From positions 2,650,304-2,714,303 of the forward strand of contig CP099847.1 in the NCBI GenBank assembly GCA_030062745.1: 64,000 bases of DNA, given 5' to 3'. The notes under the pieces were generated by a model, which was not told where the DNA came from, made no database searches, and saw only the letters and a program-made list of their open reading frames with translations. A program made the translations under genes and the position numbers. Below, piece after piece: positions 21,301 through 28,900 of this stretch (within the stretch, counting starts at the first letter, position 1; the number at the start of each line of letters is the position of its first letter). This DNA comes from Capitulum mitella (lineage: Eukaryota > Arthropoda > Thecostraca > Pollicipedomorpha > Pollicipedidae).

Positions 21301-21798
21301 TGCGTAAATCTGACACCTGTGATACTTTCAACGACGATCTAGCGACAGGCCACATAGGATGGATCTAGTAATGGAAGCAATGTGTAATATTTAGCGAACC
21401 GTTCAAAGTTCGGGAATGCCAATGCCATGTATTCCTAATTGCCATAACTGACTACAGACAGTGAAATATTTTGTTTTGCAGGTTCTGGTGTCGAACCAAT
21501 GCCCAACCAGTATACCAACTACACCACCCCTCCTCCTCGCGCCCCCCACTTCCGGTCACCGCAGTTCAACACGCCCACGCCGGACCTGCTGCACTCGAAC
21601 GGGCCGGGGCCGGCCAATGGCTCTGTGCCGCAGCTGGGCCTGCAGTCGGCCTACTACCCGGAGACGCGACACTACTCGACGCTGCCCCGCCAGCGGCCGG
21701 CCGCCGACAAGCCGCTCTCCAGCTTCGGCCGGCTGGCCAGTCCACCGCCGGCGGCCATACCGGAGGCCGGACTGGAGCAGCGCGGTCACCTGGTGTAG
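2521..21798 (+). CDS. sns: Nephrin / Sticks-and-stones family cell-adhesion receptor (multi-exon, 5' end missing)
   Basis: Type I membrane adhesion receptor of the Ig superfamily. In flies Sns/Hibris bind Kirre/Roughest in trans during myoblast fusion, nephrocyte slit-diaphragm assembly and eye patterning; vertebrate nephrin does the same job in podocytes. The visible exons are 2521-2655, 7551-7730, 11950-12111, 12492-12671, 13083-13373, 13636-13772, 13980-14145, 14488-14778, 15021-15204, 15569-15696, 15914-16177, 16617-16898, 17350-17528, 17780-18007, 18296-18489, 19052-19216, 19255-19428, 20509-20630, 20972-21131 and 21482-21798. Together they give about 1,310 codons. Phases match at every junction except for one extra base in the fibronectin exon. 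Family-typical strings include WAKDGFALG, GGNPPAEIVWFKN and APGFNGGLD, and the C terminus is RGHLV. The order is Ig1-6, spacer, two Ig, FnIII, transmembrane, tail, as in nephrin. The first visible exon needs a phase-1 signal-peptide exon upstream. Orthology to sns rather than hibris cannot be decided here. Confidence 0.93.
2984..4123. mobile_element. TTAA-type non-autonomous DNA element, decayed right end
   Basis: The left end is TTAA (2980-2983) followed by CCCGGCACCCC, then a G-rich stretch. The interior resembles the element at 46487-47722: the order 'aaactttcagta', 'atatgacgtcat' and, near the right end, 'tgacctgtg..tcatcagtc' is shared. The right boundary is placed at cagggTTAG (4120-4127) and is one base off TTAA, so it is decayed or misplaced. 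It contains many TGACCT/AGGTCA motifs and no open frame for a transposase. Confidence 0.5.
4253..4260 (+). promoter_or_regulatory. Candidate TATA box inside intron 1
   Basis: TATAAAAG sits in a GC-rich surrounding, with pyrimidine-rich sequence about 30-80 bases downstream. It looks like an RNA polymerase II core promoter. The only short frame after it, starting at 4352, has 50 codons and no recognisable product. It may be an internal promoter of sns, a remnant, or chance. Confidence 0.25.
4528..4563. repeat. Perfect 14-bp inverted repeat with 8-base loop
   Basis: The left arm TTAAAGCCACGGCG (4528-4541) and right arm CGCCGTGGCTTTAA (4550-4563) are exact reverse complements around CCGACAGA. 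Its sequence is not the histone mRNA stem-loop consensus. It lies at the edge of a GC-rich island in intron 1 and could be a structured RNA element, a bipartite protein-binding site or a footprint of a mobile element. Confidence 0.7.
6133..7349. mobile_element. TTAA-type non-autonomous DNA element (about 1.2 kb)
   Basis: Flanked by TTAA at 6129-6132 and 7350-7353. The ends are CCCG... on the left and ...CGGG on the right, with sub-terminal G/C tracts at both sides (ggggggcagttaactgcccc on the left, ggggccgtcaactgcccc on the right, related as inverted copies). There is no transposase frame. The interior has several 'cattgacctgaggtcaggtca'-like runs. TTAA duplication and CCC termini are hallmarks of the piggyBac superfamily, so I infer a piggyBac-type MITE-like element. 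Confidence 0.75.
7551..7730 (+). CDS. sns: sns exon: second half of Ig1
   Basis: Acceptor cgtttttcag ends at 7550 and the donor is gtaagt at 7731; phase 1 on both sides. It completes the Gly of DGFALG and continues with RYRMLGDPGSGVHDLEI. It then gives the F-strand signature DDDGRFQCQVSP, which carries the second Ig1 cysteine, and IRADAFLTVL. The match in length and motif order to Drosophila Sns Ig1 is close. Confidence 0.93.
8420..8551 (+). repeat. Compound (AAC)n / (AAT)n microsatellite
   Basis: AAC triplets run over about 8429-8517 with one short interruption (aaaggc) and pass directly into AAT triplets to 8551. The long poly-Asn, poly-Leu and poly-Ile frames across it are products of the repeat, not genes. 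Confidence 0.97.
10103..11434. mobile_element. TTAA-type non-autonomous element carrying AGGTCA-rich tandem repeats
   Basis: TTAA flanks lie at 10099-10102 and 11435-11438. The inverted termini share CAGTGGAAGGGGGT near both ends (left about 10109-10122, right about 11416-11429 on the opposite strand). The interior from about 10935 to 11350 is homologous, in reverse orientation, to 53465-53920. Near the left end are three tandem copies of a roughly 150-bp unit. No transposase is encoded. The TTAA sites suggest a piggyBac-type non-autonomous element. Confidence 0.75.
10451..10870 (+). repeat. Three tandem ~150-bp units with extended AGGTCA half-sites
   Basis: Units start near 10451, 10597 and 10761. 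Each begins with AAGGTCA clusters, then carries 'tgaaatatgcattcaaag' and 'cataaaaacacgt'-like blocks at equal distance. Exact TCAAGGTCA occurs at 10463-10471, 10599-10607 and 10609-10617. That nonamer is the known site of FTZ-F1/ERR-type nuclear receptors; binding here is inference only. Confidence 0.85.
11950..12111 (+). CDS. sns: sns exon: first half of Ig2
   Basis: Acceptor ttttcag ends at 11949 and the donor is gtgagg at 12112; phase 1 to phase 1, 54 codons. It encodes EVREGTPLTLKCDVTGARP with the first Ig2 cysteine, followed by ASIQWQRNGVDIQP, the C-strand tryptophan region. Confidence 0.92.
12112..12491 (+). other. sns intron with (TA)n microsatellite
   Basis: GT-AG intron of 380 bases. 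A pure TA repeat runs from about 12254 to 12299. A TTAACCCTGTTTCCC string at about 12467-12481 overlaps the acceptor's pyrimidine tract; it looks like the start of the TTAA elements but has no partner end. Confidence 0.85.
12492..12671 (+). CDS. sns: sns exon: second half of Ig2
   Basis: Acceptor cttccgcag ends at 12491 and the donor is gtaaga at 12672; phase 1 to phase 1, 60 codons. It encodes SVVTLRPTAADDGAGYSCVA, which has the D-x-G-x-Y-x-C motif with the second Ig2 cysteine, then a sequon-containing G strand (NSTVRLSVL). Confidence 0.92.
12672..13082 (+). other. sns intron, no other feature
   Basis: 411-base GT-AG intron. The acceptor tract is c-rich (cccctcccccc) and ends at gatctag (13082). 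Nothing else recognisable. Confidence 0.8.
13083..13373 (+). CDS. sns: sns exon: complete Ig3
   Basis: 97 codons, phase 1 to phase 1, donor gtgagt. It begins with Y-R-P-G-T-P, the inter-domain linker equivalent to Y-P-P-G-P-P in fly Sns, then ISGYTEGE. Cysteines are in LTCIS and FRCEA, and the C strand is GGNPPAEIVWFKND. One exon equals one domain. Confidence 0.94.
13636..13772 (+). CDS. sns: sns exon: first half of Ig4
   Basis: Acceptor ttttcag ends at 13635 and the donor is gtgaga at 13773; it leaves in phase 0. It encodes GPERVTVSG, then GGDTAHMTCVTSSSNPPANI with the first cysteine, and TWVINGR. It aligns with the F-A-P-x-x-V-T-V start of Ig4 in fly Sns. Confidence 0.92.
13980..14145 (+). 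CDS. sns: sns exon: second half of Ig4
   Basis: Acceptor tattgcag ends at 13979 and the donor is gtaagt at 14146; phase 0 to phase 1. It contains GGWVTSSNIS and the second cysteine in MVSCYALNP, a family-typical variant of the F strand. Confidence 0.9.
14146..14487 (+). other. sns intron, no other feature
   Basis: 342-base GT-AG intron without recognisable repeats or motifs. Confidence 0.75.
14488..14778 (+). CDS. sns: sns exon: complete Ig5
   Basis: 97 codons, the same length and phases as the Ig3 exon, which fits an ancient Ig3/Ig5 duplication. It encodes PPKPPTILGYEPGTYL, cysteines in LSCIA and YKCDS, and GGNPPATLTWYKGD. The donor is gtgagt. Confidence 0.94.
15021..15204 (+). CDS. sns: sns exon: first half of Ig6
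   Basis: Acceptor gattgggcag ends at 15020. The donor gtacgt begins at 15205 and leaves two bases (gg) of a codon. It encodes PPSNLKLEVRPERLRSGSQA, then LTCES and ELTWWRDN. A second GT four bases on (gtatga) would break the phase with the next exon, so the first is preferred. Confidence 0.9.
15205..15568 (+). other. sns intron, no other feature
   Basis: 364-base GT-AG intron separating the two halves of Ig6; the only phase-2 intron in the gene. No other structure seen. Confidence 0.75.
15569..15696 (+). CDS. sns: sns exon: second half of Ig6
   Basis: Acceptor gatggcag ends at 15568; one base completes the split Gly codon. It encodes SRLQLRKNLTWTDDGAVYQC, with D-D-G-x-Y-x-C and the second Ig6 cysteine, then EITLNVT. 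The donor is gtgagt. Confidence 0.92.
15914..16177 (+). CDS. sns: sns exon: Ig-like spacer domain lacking the disulfide
   Basis: 88-residue exon-domain, phase 1 to phase 1. It begins Y-P-P-L-F-P and has an Ig-like C strand (VTYHWYRVSP) and a terminal G strand, but both disulfide cysteines are absent. The B strand reads LINLTARGNP and the F strand reads GGWYYLEAANAEG, with Leu where Cys is expected. It occupies the place of the nephrin spacer between Ig6 and Ig7. In family terms a weakened disulfide here is expected; complete loss is clear in this copy. Confidence 0.9.
16178..16616 (+). other. sns intron, no other feature
   Basis: 439-base GT-AG intron. The right half is GC-rich and ends in ctttccag. 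No exon-like frame other than chance ones. Confidence 0.75.
16617..16898 (+). CDS. sns: sns exon: complete Ig domain 7 of the disulfide type
   Basis: 94 codons, phase 1 to phase 1, donor gtgagc. It starts Y-A-P-E-I, has cysteines in LECVA and FQCRA, ITWHRAGFD as C strand and SNGTSYLTLYNTTKEDIG as E-F region. The last string matches the F-A-N-G-T-S-Y-L motif of fly Sns closely. Confidence 0.94.
16899..17349 (+). other. sns intron, no other feature
   Basis: 451-base GT-AG intron; the acceptor (ccggccggcag) has a poor pyrimidine tract, which fits weak or regulated splicing but may simply reflect local GC content. Confidence 0.7.
17350..17528 (+). CDS. sns: sns exon: first half of last Ig domain, GC donor
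   Basis: Begins after a weak acceptor. It encodes ASPGDTAHVTCRARGAPNVT with the first cysteine, then FEWRKQGAEID. It ends in CAG followed by gcgagt instead of gt. No usable GT donor lies nearby, and phase 0 at this point joins cleanly to the next exon, so a GC-AG intron is the best reading. Confidence 0.88.
17780..18007 (+). CDS. sns: sns exon: end of last Ig and start of fibronectin III
   Basis: Acceptor gattttcag ends at 17779 and the donor is gtaaaa at 18008; phase 0 on both sides, 76 codons. It encodes ASDYAIYECVAHNELSS with the second Ig cysteine. The linker PDPPTGLKVVNVSHDTATLS and WAPGFNGGLD follow; these are the FnIII A-B strands and the P-G-F-x-G-G motif characteristic of nephrin/Sns. 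Confidence 0.94.
18296..18489 (+). CDS. sns: sns exon: end of fibronectin III, with one-base frameshift
   Basis: Acceptor aattacag ends at 18295 and the donor is gtgaga at 18490. The first part encodes TYTIRFGDASGGG and LRPSSEYSFTVMASNGIG, typical FnIII E-F-G strands. After base 18445 the frame that continues the fold, and that joins the next exon, is shifted by one (KSDYSEPVTTAKTSG). The exon is 194 bases; 193 would keep phase. The unshifted frame meets a stop soon after the next junction. It is either an assembly error in ggacaag (18443-18449) or a true lesion. Confidence 0.88.
18490..19051 (+). other. sns intron before the transmembrane exons
   Basis: 562-base GT-AG intron, T-rich. The acceptor cggctatag has a poor pyrimidine tract. 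No other structure seen. Confidence 0.75.
19052..19216 (+). CDS. sns: sns exon: transmembrane segment version 1
   Basis: Phase 1 to phase 1, 165 bases. Juxtamembrane PPVSYVTDRDDLTKTTFPR is followed by a 22-residue hydrophobic helix (VTIIIVTVVGVFLLFINVVF) and a basic stop-transfer YRRHRLRKPR. The donor gtgagt starts at 19217, only 38 bases before the next exon. Symmetric phases mean the exon can be skipped without frame loss. Confidence 0.88.
19255..19428 (+). CDS. sns: sns exon: transmembrane segment version 2
   Basis: Phase 1 to phase 1, 174 bases, after acceptor cccctcag. It encodes an acidic leader (ELVVFEEGQLPW), a second hydrophobic helix (IVIIAVSSVGGLLLLLNVVL, then VVFF) and basic VRRRMRRAKQK. 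It has the same layout as the preceding exon, which suggests exon duplication. The donor is gtgagt. If both were in one mRNA the protein would cross the membrane twice and put the tail outside. Confidence 0.85.
19429..20508 (+). other. sns intron, AT-rich
   Basis: 1.08-kb GT-AG intron. A short run of direct repeats (gttaatcagttaa, gttaaaatcggtta) lies at about 19708-19770. No further exon seen. Confidence 0.75.
20509..20630 (+). CDS. sns: sns exon: cytoplasmic tail, Ser-rich segment
   Basis: Acceptor gtccccag ends at 20508 and the donor is gtgagt at 20631; it leaves in phase 0. It encodes ASTKSETLHMYGNETVSSVS and SGESYSREDSVEDYD. Fly Sns has an equivalent E-M-Y...E-T-L-S-S-V-S-E-K-S stretch after its transmembrane region. 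Tyrosines here are candidate kinase/SH2 sites. Confidence 0.9.
20631..20971 (+). other. sns intron, no other feature
   Basis: 341-base GT-AG intron; the acceptor is ttcggcctag. Nothing else recognisable. Confidence 0.75.
20972..21131 (+). CDS. sns: sns exon: cytoplasmic tail, Tyr-rich segment
   Basis: Phase 0 to phase 1, donor gtcagt. It encodes DEASKRRYVPYLRDGLIEPP, then AEYTSHVRPASPAEYDPDQY. The E-Y-D-P and Y-T-S-H-V sites resemble tyrosine motifs that recruit SH2 adaptors such as Nck/Dock in nephrin; that role is inferred, not shown. Confidence 0.9.
21132..21481 (+). other. Last sns intron
   Basis: 350-base GT-AG intron with a good acceptor (ttttgttttgcag). Repeated gacgtca/acgtcatc words occur at about 21219-21281. 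No exon-like frame. Confidence 0.75.
21482..21798 (+). CDS. sns: sns terminal exon: Pro-rich tail with nephrin-type C terminus
   Basis: 105 codons to the stop tag at 21796-21798. Proline-rich stretches (TTPPPRAP, ASPPPAAIP) are possible SH3 ligands, and there are several Tyr sites (NQYTNY, SAYYPE, HYSTLP). The last residues are E-Q-R-G-H-L-V. Human nephrin also ends R-G-H-L-V, a PDZ ligand reported for Par3 and other scaffolds, so this short motif ties the tail to nephrin firmly. Confidence 0.95.
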
Positions 21799-22920
21799 GC
21801 GGCGCCGCGCCGGCCGCGCCCTGACGTGATCTGCAATCGGCTGTGATAGACGCGCCGCCGCGGAGGCCGGCCGAGGCCCCGGCAGCGGCGCTGGACTGCT
21901 CTGGCGTCTGGACAGAGGACAGTGCTGCCGGCTGTCCGGTGTCTCCGCAGAGGACAGTGCCGGTGGAGTGTTTCGGTTGGCGCAATAGCGGGCCGTGCGG
22001 CGTCGTTTGGTGTGCTCGGCGCGCTCCGAGGTCTCGGCCGCAGGACGCTCGGCCGGCGGCAAGACCGTGATCTTCAGTGGAGAGGGACGGAGCGCATGCC
22101 CAGCCCGCGGGCGCCAGCCGGTCCCGCGCGCGGATATGACAGCGGTGAATTCAACCACGCCAGCCCGCGCACGAGAAGTCAGCAGCCCACGTGATCGTCG
22201 CACATTGTTCGCCTCGGCTGTGTATGCCGGGAGCACAGAATGTCACGGCTGTCTGCGGCGAGCTCACCTTTTACCCCGGACGTCGACAGCGAAGACTGGT
22301 GCAACTGTCCGCAATGAACACTCCAGCTGTCCGGCCTTCGGCAGTGGAAGCATCTCTACAGTGGGACACCCCGCTCGCCCTGAAGTCTATCGCGAAAGTG
22401 TCGGCTGGCGCCGATGTTTTAGTGAACCGCTGGCTCTACCTGTTTACTTTGTGCGTGTCCGTCGTTTGTGTTGAGTTACGCAGCCGCAACTGACACCGCG
22501 CATTGCTGACGTCACATGAGAACATCACTAGCAATCGACATCAGTCGCGACCAGCGTCGCTTGCGATTGACATCACTCGTGATCGGCGTCAGTTGAGGCC
22601 GGCGTCAATCCTGGCCGACGTTACTCGTGACCGACGTCGTTCGTGACTGCCGTCCGTGGCCGGCGTCACACGTCACAGACGTCACCTGTGTCCCGCTCGT
22701 TGTTGGCCGTCGTGCCGCCGATTAGTGTTAGCCCAGCCTGCCTGCTCAGCCGCTCATCGTGTACATTCACATCACTCATCCGCGCTCTAGTCAAGTGACG
22801 GGCGTGACGCCGAGCCGTGACGTCACTGGTCGCTCCGCGCCGCCGCGCCGTCGCTAAACTTCCACATAGTGTGGTGCCGCGCTTTGTAACTGCGAAGTGT
22901 TTGTACGGAGAAAATACAAA
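21799..22920 (+). other. Probable 3' untranslated region of sns
   Basis: GC-rich to about 22500, then a 16-bp minisatellite. Possible polyadenylation words are AATACA at 22913-22918 and ATTAAA at 23125-23130; neither is strong, so the transcript end is uncertain. Confidence 0.4.
22531..22658 (+). repeat. 16-bp minisatellite, eight units, GACGTC-containing
   Basis: Eight consecutive units of exactly 16 bases with consensus gtgaccgacgtcactc and 50-90% identity between units. Degenerate remains continue to about 22690. The core resembles the CRE/ATF palindrome (TGACGTCA). Confidence 0.85.
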
Positions 22921-25900
22921 AAGCGAAGCGTTTTGCGATTTGGAGCTATGGGTTATTTAGGGCAGCAGGTCCCAGCTCACATGTGAGATCCATGCTACTT
23001 CTGGCCAATATTAACTCGTATTTCGGAGCAGAATATAGTAGTGAATGCTTTGACTTATGACGATCATCTGGAAACGATCGGGAGTTTGGTCTTCTGTGAT
23101 TTGTCAAGAATTCCGTTCGTGCGGATTAAAAAGCCTTATAGCTGTAAGAGACGGTATGCTTCATTTCACGCAGCATTTGAGACTGTTGTTTTGCAAAGGG
23201 ATTACACGGTAAAGTGACTGTGGGAAAATGTTGAGGGTTCCTTCCAAACACGTGGCACTGTAAGGAAAAGTCAAGCAATGCTTGCGAACACTCGCGATCC
23301 TTCCATAGGAAAATGCTTGTCGGGTCGCTTGGTCCCCAAAACACTGTTACGTGACTTCCCCTGCGTTTCCGACGGGTGTTATATGTATGGCATTAGCACA
23401 TGGCGATTACGAAGAAAAGTGGGTGGTTGGGACCTTGGGGCGGATACAAATGGCTGTCAGACGAATGGGATCACATGCTCTGAACCCGACGTTTTCGAAT
23501 ACGACGCTGGTCTCAGCTCGATTTTGCTCTCGTAAACAAGATCTTCTTTCTGATGCAAAACAGACGCAACTTGAGCGGCAATTCAATCAGACCGCCGTCG
23601 CTAATTGAAAACGAAGGCACTGCTCCTTGAATAGCGCTGGGGATGGATGCTGTCTCAGGAGATTCCCCTCCCATTGAGAAATAATTAAGGATATTAAACA
23701 ACGCAGTTCATTGATACCTTTGTGTCCCTTTACCATGTGTTTTCCTGTTTTTGTTGGACAACTTAGGCGACACATTCATTTGCAGACTTTTTGGACAGGG
23801 ATGAACAGAAATTCTTGACACCGCTACCAAAACGACACACCTATTTACTCGAAGGAAATCTGTTGTACTAATACCAAGTTGTCACGAGCCTGTTTTCAGA
23901 ACGGACGTAGAATTGTGGTTGAGACGTCTGCCAATCAGTTTACAAGATCGTTGTCGCAAAAACCATCGCGTAAGGAATTATGGCTAATCAATTGCTAAAC
24001 ATACCATGCAGGTCGTTTGGTTTCTGCTACGCATCTACGACCACGACTCAGGGTCGAGGTTCGCAGTTGGACCTATTGCAGGTTCCTCCATCCGTCTCTG
24101 TAATAGGTCCTGACCGGCTGACCGGCCCGCTGCCGTCGGCCTAACGTGAGCCTGCCGGCGTCAACGTAACGTCAGGCAGGCCACGTCGCCCGTCAGACGG
24201 ACGCGCGAAGGAAAGCTGTCGGGGTCGGCCAGGGTGGGGCTGGGGCTCGCTCGGGGTCGGTCCTGACAGACAGCGAGAGATGACCGTCGCGACGTGCCCC
24301 AGGCGGTCACGATTTCCGGCCAGATTAGCCCGAGGCCGCCGTATTTCGGCTGCAGATCTCCGCAGGCGATAAGGGAGGGTACTCCCGCCGACATCGCGGG
24401 GACACAGTGACGCTGGTGAACACGTCAGAGCAGCGGGCTGTACGGCGAAACTGCACCTTGACTGCATCGAGGACCAGACCGCAGTGAAACGCTTACGCCC
24501 TCGTCCGGCCTCGAGACAGACGAGACGGCGGCCGTAAAGCGACTGCTGGCCGGTATCGCCGACATCCGTCACGCTGGGGGTACCACTGTCGCTGGACGGG
24601 ACGACAACATTTGAGGAGCGCTGAAAGAACGACGCTGGGCAGGGTGTGCGCTTCGTGATTAGAGGGCTGTTGAGCGACGCACCGATTATCGGTAGTACGT
24701 CACGCTCGCTGATTTCACTCCGTGACGCTCCGACCTTCCACTTGCGGCTGAGATATGTCAGTAGGTCACAGAGGACGGCTGCTGGGACAGGCCGTTCAAC
24801 GTCTGCAGTCTCTCAGGGCCCCGTAGTTCTCAAAGTTTTCAGATTCTCAGAGTCCGGGAGTTATCCTGGACTCTGACACGGCGCGGCAGAACCTCCGCCG
24901 TGACTCGCCCGGTCATCATCAGCCGTTCCCCATCAGATAAATCATCAGACGCCAGTCGTCAGCCCGGTTATCGGGCGCGGGCCGCGCGCGCCGGAACTCG
25001 ATCACTTCCTGTGCTGAACGACCGGCTGCGCCCGGCAGAACTCCGCCGACGGCGCGCAAGGGAGAGGTCCGATATTGACTGGGAACAAACGGTCCTGTCG
25101 TCGCTGTCTGTCTCTGGCCGCTGCACGAGGGTCTTAGCTGCTTTGGTGAAATGCACAACGTGATTTGAGATTCCGGATTACATGTTCTCCGACTCAAGGA
25201 AGGTATGGAGCTACATCGCGTGTGCAGAAGCGACATTTTTTTATCACATGCAAACCGTTGACGTGAACGTCTTCACTGAAAGATAACAATGTAAGGATGT
25301 TGTCACAGAAACGCCATAGATGACTCGATCGCGCATTATCAATGTATCTGTTCGCCTGCGACGTGAAAACAAGATCTGACTTGGATTTATTTTTGACAAG
25401 CACAACGTTCACAGCATGTTAACAACCATTACTGTGGTAGTTATCTACACATCCCTCCTGTTGTGGTACTCAGCTGTGCTCGGCCCATGCAACACCACCT
25501 GAATTGGAGAGAGAAATAGCCGGATCAAGAAAGTTCAAGTAATGTTTTCATGTCGGATGGGTTTGAGATTTGTTCCCACTGAAGCATCCGTAAACGCGAA
25601 GGGAAACATTTAACCGAACAAGGCGTAAGCATGAAATAGTCTCTAATCGTCATTGTACGACGTGTAAAAATATTGCCTTACAGATTTAATTTAGGGTGCT
25701 CTCCCAACAGATTCTGCAACAGACGCTGAGTTTGCGAGCAGAGTGAAGCGAGTAAAATTGTTTTCAACATAGGTTTAGACATCGAGAGAAGATACTTTTT
25801 TCATGTTACCACTACTTTTCTTCAATGAGCCGTGCTTTGTTTCATGGAAAGCATCACCCCAAAGTCAACCACTGCTCCCTCCTGCTTTTCCCAGTGTTTT

Positions 25901-28900
25901 TATGCTTATAGTTGCGGTTCTCATTTTTTTTCAGCGCTTCAAATAATGGGCTTAAGATATACGTCGCCTATGAGATGTGTCAATGAAATGTCACGCGATC
26001 ATTTTCGATTCCGTGACGCAGCTGAAGTGACCCAACAGACCTGGTGGGAAGCACATCATTCATCGTGCTCTAAGGCATCGTCTCATCCGTGATAAATCAT
26101 TCCCTAGATGTTATTACATCGTCCGATCCGTGTTCCTTTCGTTTCGATGCCATTGAAATCACCCGGACGGTGAGTCGCTGAGAGCTTTGGTTTTCTCTTT
26201 TGCCACTCAGACCGGAAACGATTTTCGAGAACCCACCCAGCTGTTCAGGGATGGTATTAAAGGACGTCCCGTGCCTCTGTCGAGCCAATATCGGACACAG
26301 AGGTGCCTGATCGTTGACGAATCGCCTCCTGTGCCCTCCGACAGTTGATAAGTTCTGCTCTCGAGGTCAAAGGTCACGGCCTCGGCTTTGATACAGTCGA
26401 GCTGAACGGAGAAGTTTTAATTAGATGCCATAGAGGTTCCAGACGCGGATGGCCTTTAAGTCAGCGTTGCCCACAGCACGTGCCTTTGAGTGAGATGGAC
26501 CGCACGATGGAAACTGTCATTGTTGTAAGGTGGGTGAATAATGTCAAGGGAAATGCTGCACAATGTCACTGATGCTGCTGATTTTATTTCAACAACAAAA
26601 TACCACGGCTCCTAGTTCAATACAAATCCTGAGACAATTTCAAGAAGGATGTAACATTACATGGGAACACCTGATGCAGTGATAAGAAATTATTAAATGT
26701 AGAATGGTCTGCAGAAATGTGCCGACCATTTTATGTGCAGTGTGTTTGATGGAATGAGTGTCTGCCGGACGTATTTCTGTAAAATGCTGAAATGGCAGCA
26801 TAGTTTGAAGTAAGGGCGAAATACCTGGTATTCAGATAACTGCGAAACTTCAGTTTTTCATTCCCCTTTAAAATGTAAAGCCGAGACTGGCGCCGGTGCA
26901 CCCCTGGTCTCCCAGCCACAGGCATGAAGCCTGACAATGTCTGAGCTACTCTGCCGAGGTACGAGGCCCACAGAGGTACGGGCTCAGCTTGCCGTCAATG
27001 CGAACCCCGCCACCGTCGGCCGAACGCTGCCCGAAGGCCTCTGCCGTGGTATAGCCCCCACTACTCTGTACTCTCAGAGGTGCTCCGTCAGCGCGAGGGA
27101 CCCACCGGTGGCTATGCGCGCTCCCCCGCCTCTGCGCTCACCAGATCCCGACGTCGACGGCTGCCTCCGGCGTGTGTCGATTCCGCTCTATCGGCGCTGG
27201 CCCATGACGGCCGGGCTAATCCAGTTAGCGCCACTCGCCGCCGGGCGGCGGGCCGCGCTCCAGACGCAGTCGGCATCGACACGCAGGCAGCCGCGCCAGC
27301 CGGATTTACCGGCCAGTGGAGGAACTAGATAGCGACGCGCACGAGCCGGCCCAGGAAGAGCCACGTTTTGTTCTGTGTGATACAGCTGTCTACAGCTCAT
27401 TGCAAACGCTTTAGTATAATACAAAAGTGAAAATTCTGGATATTGATGAAATGCCAGCAACGTTTCGGTTGCTGCCGAAAATTACCTCGACTCAAGTTAC
27501 GTTATTATCACATTGTGCTGTAAAAAAGGGACTTTACTGGACTCCCAACTCTTAAAAATAAAACTGCAGTTCACGAAACCTCATAATTCAAACAAGACCC
27601 GATAAAAATGGCACAACTTGGGGCATTTTAAGCTCATTCTTTGGATTTCCCTCAAACAGAACACCATCGATCGTCCAACTGTCTATACTTGAAAGTGACA
27701 ACAAAAAGCCTAAAAGGATTTTACGAATACGTTCCGCAAAATATTTCGGAGAAAGAAATGACCGACCGTAACAATGATCAACTGAAACATAAGTACAAAG
27801 TATGCAGTGCTCATATAGCATAAAATCTCGTAGATGACCAATAGGGCGAAATGTGCACATAGCCTTTGCACAAGCTCTGTTTGTAATAAAAGTTACCAAG
27901 AAAGGGTTCAGTCAAACTGAAGTAAATATTAAGGGTCTTTAAATGGTCTCATTCTCTCTAGTTCTAATAATAGTCCGCTTATTGATAGGTGCAGTGCGGC
28001 TACGTTTCGTTTATGTTACAGGGGTGTTGTACTGGTAAAAGTTTGCTTTCAGAACAAACTGAAATAAGGAATTTGTAGGACATGAAGTAAGGGCATCAAA
28101 TTCATTACATCGCATTGAATAAACGCATTGCCATGAACTCCAGCATGAAAATCAATGAAGGATTTTTACTATTGCCACCAAAATGAAGAAAAGCTAAAAA
28201 GGGAAAGCTTTGGCAGGAAGTAGAACTGGCCATGCGGCCTTCCAACAAAAATGGCGGAACAAACGTGATTTAGTTTACGTTGATTACTACAATTACAACT
28301 CTGTAAGCTTCTGTACGTCGTGAAGTGAAACAGGCAGTTCACAAAAAAGGTACCATTGTCACGGGCTGGAAGATCTGACTGATTCAGTGCATGCAGCAGC
28401 GTAAAGTTACAAATCGCATGTAGCACTTCGTCTGTTGCTCCGGGCGATTTCGGCGACTTCATGGCCTGCAAAGACCGATAAACGTGTGCGGTTTCAAGTC
28501 GTCTCAGATTTAAGCACTTCAAAATCAGGCATAAGCATATTTTCTTACAATTTGACACATACGTCAGTACACCTTATTCAAGGTGTAGGCGGCTAACTTT
28601 CTCCAGTAAAATTGGTAAGGCTGACGGACTGTGCGAAGACAACATCTGGTTTTCCTGCCTGGTATTATAAATCGGCCGTGGGGAGGATGAAGCTCCGATA
28701 GTCCGGAGATCGTCTCTGTGCTGATCACGCGAAACACGAGCCAATGCGGGCTCTTCATCCGAGAGGCCTGCGGACGGGGATGAGGGAGAGAGAGCCCCTC
28801 CCTGCTGCAGAAGCGACCCCTCTTTGTGAAATTGCACCCGCACGGCTGGACGACACAGGCTGAACGCCGAACGCCGCCCTGCCGTGACCCGTCCCGGGGG

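Noticed and set aside
21556-22236. 226-codon minus-strand frame
   Set aside because: Shadow of the GC-rich terminal sns exon and its 3' flank.
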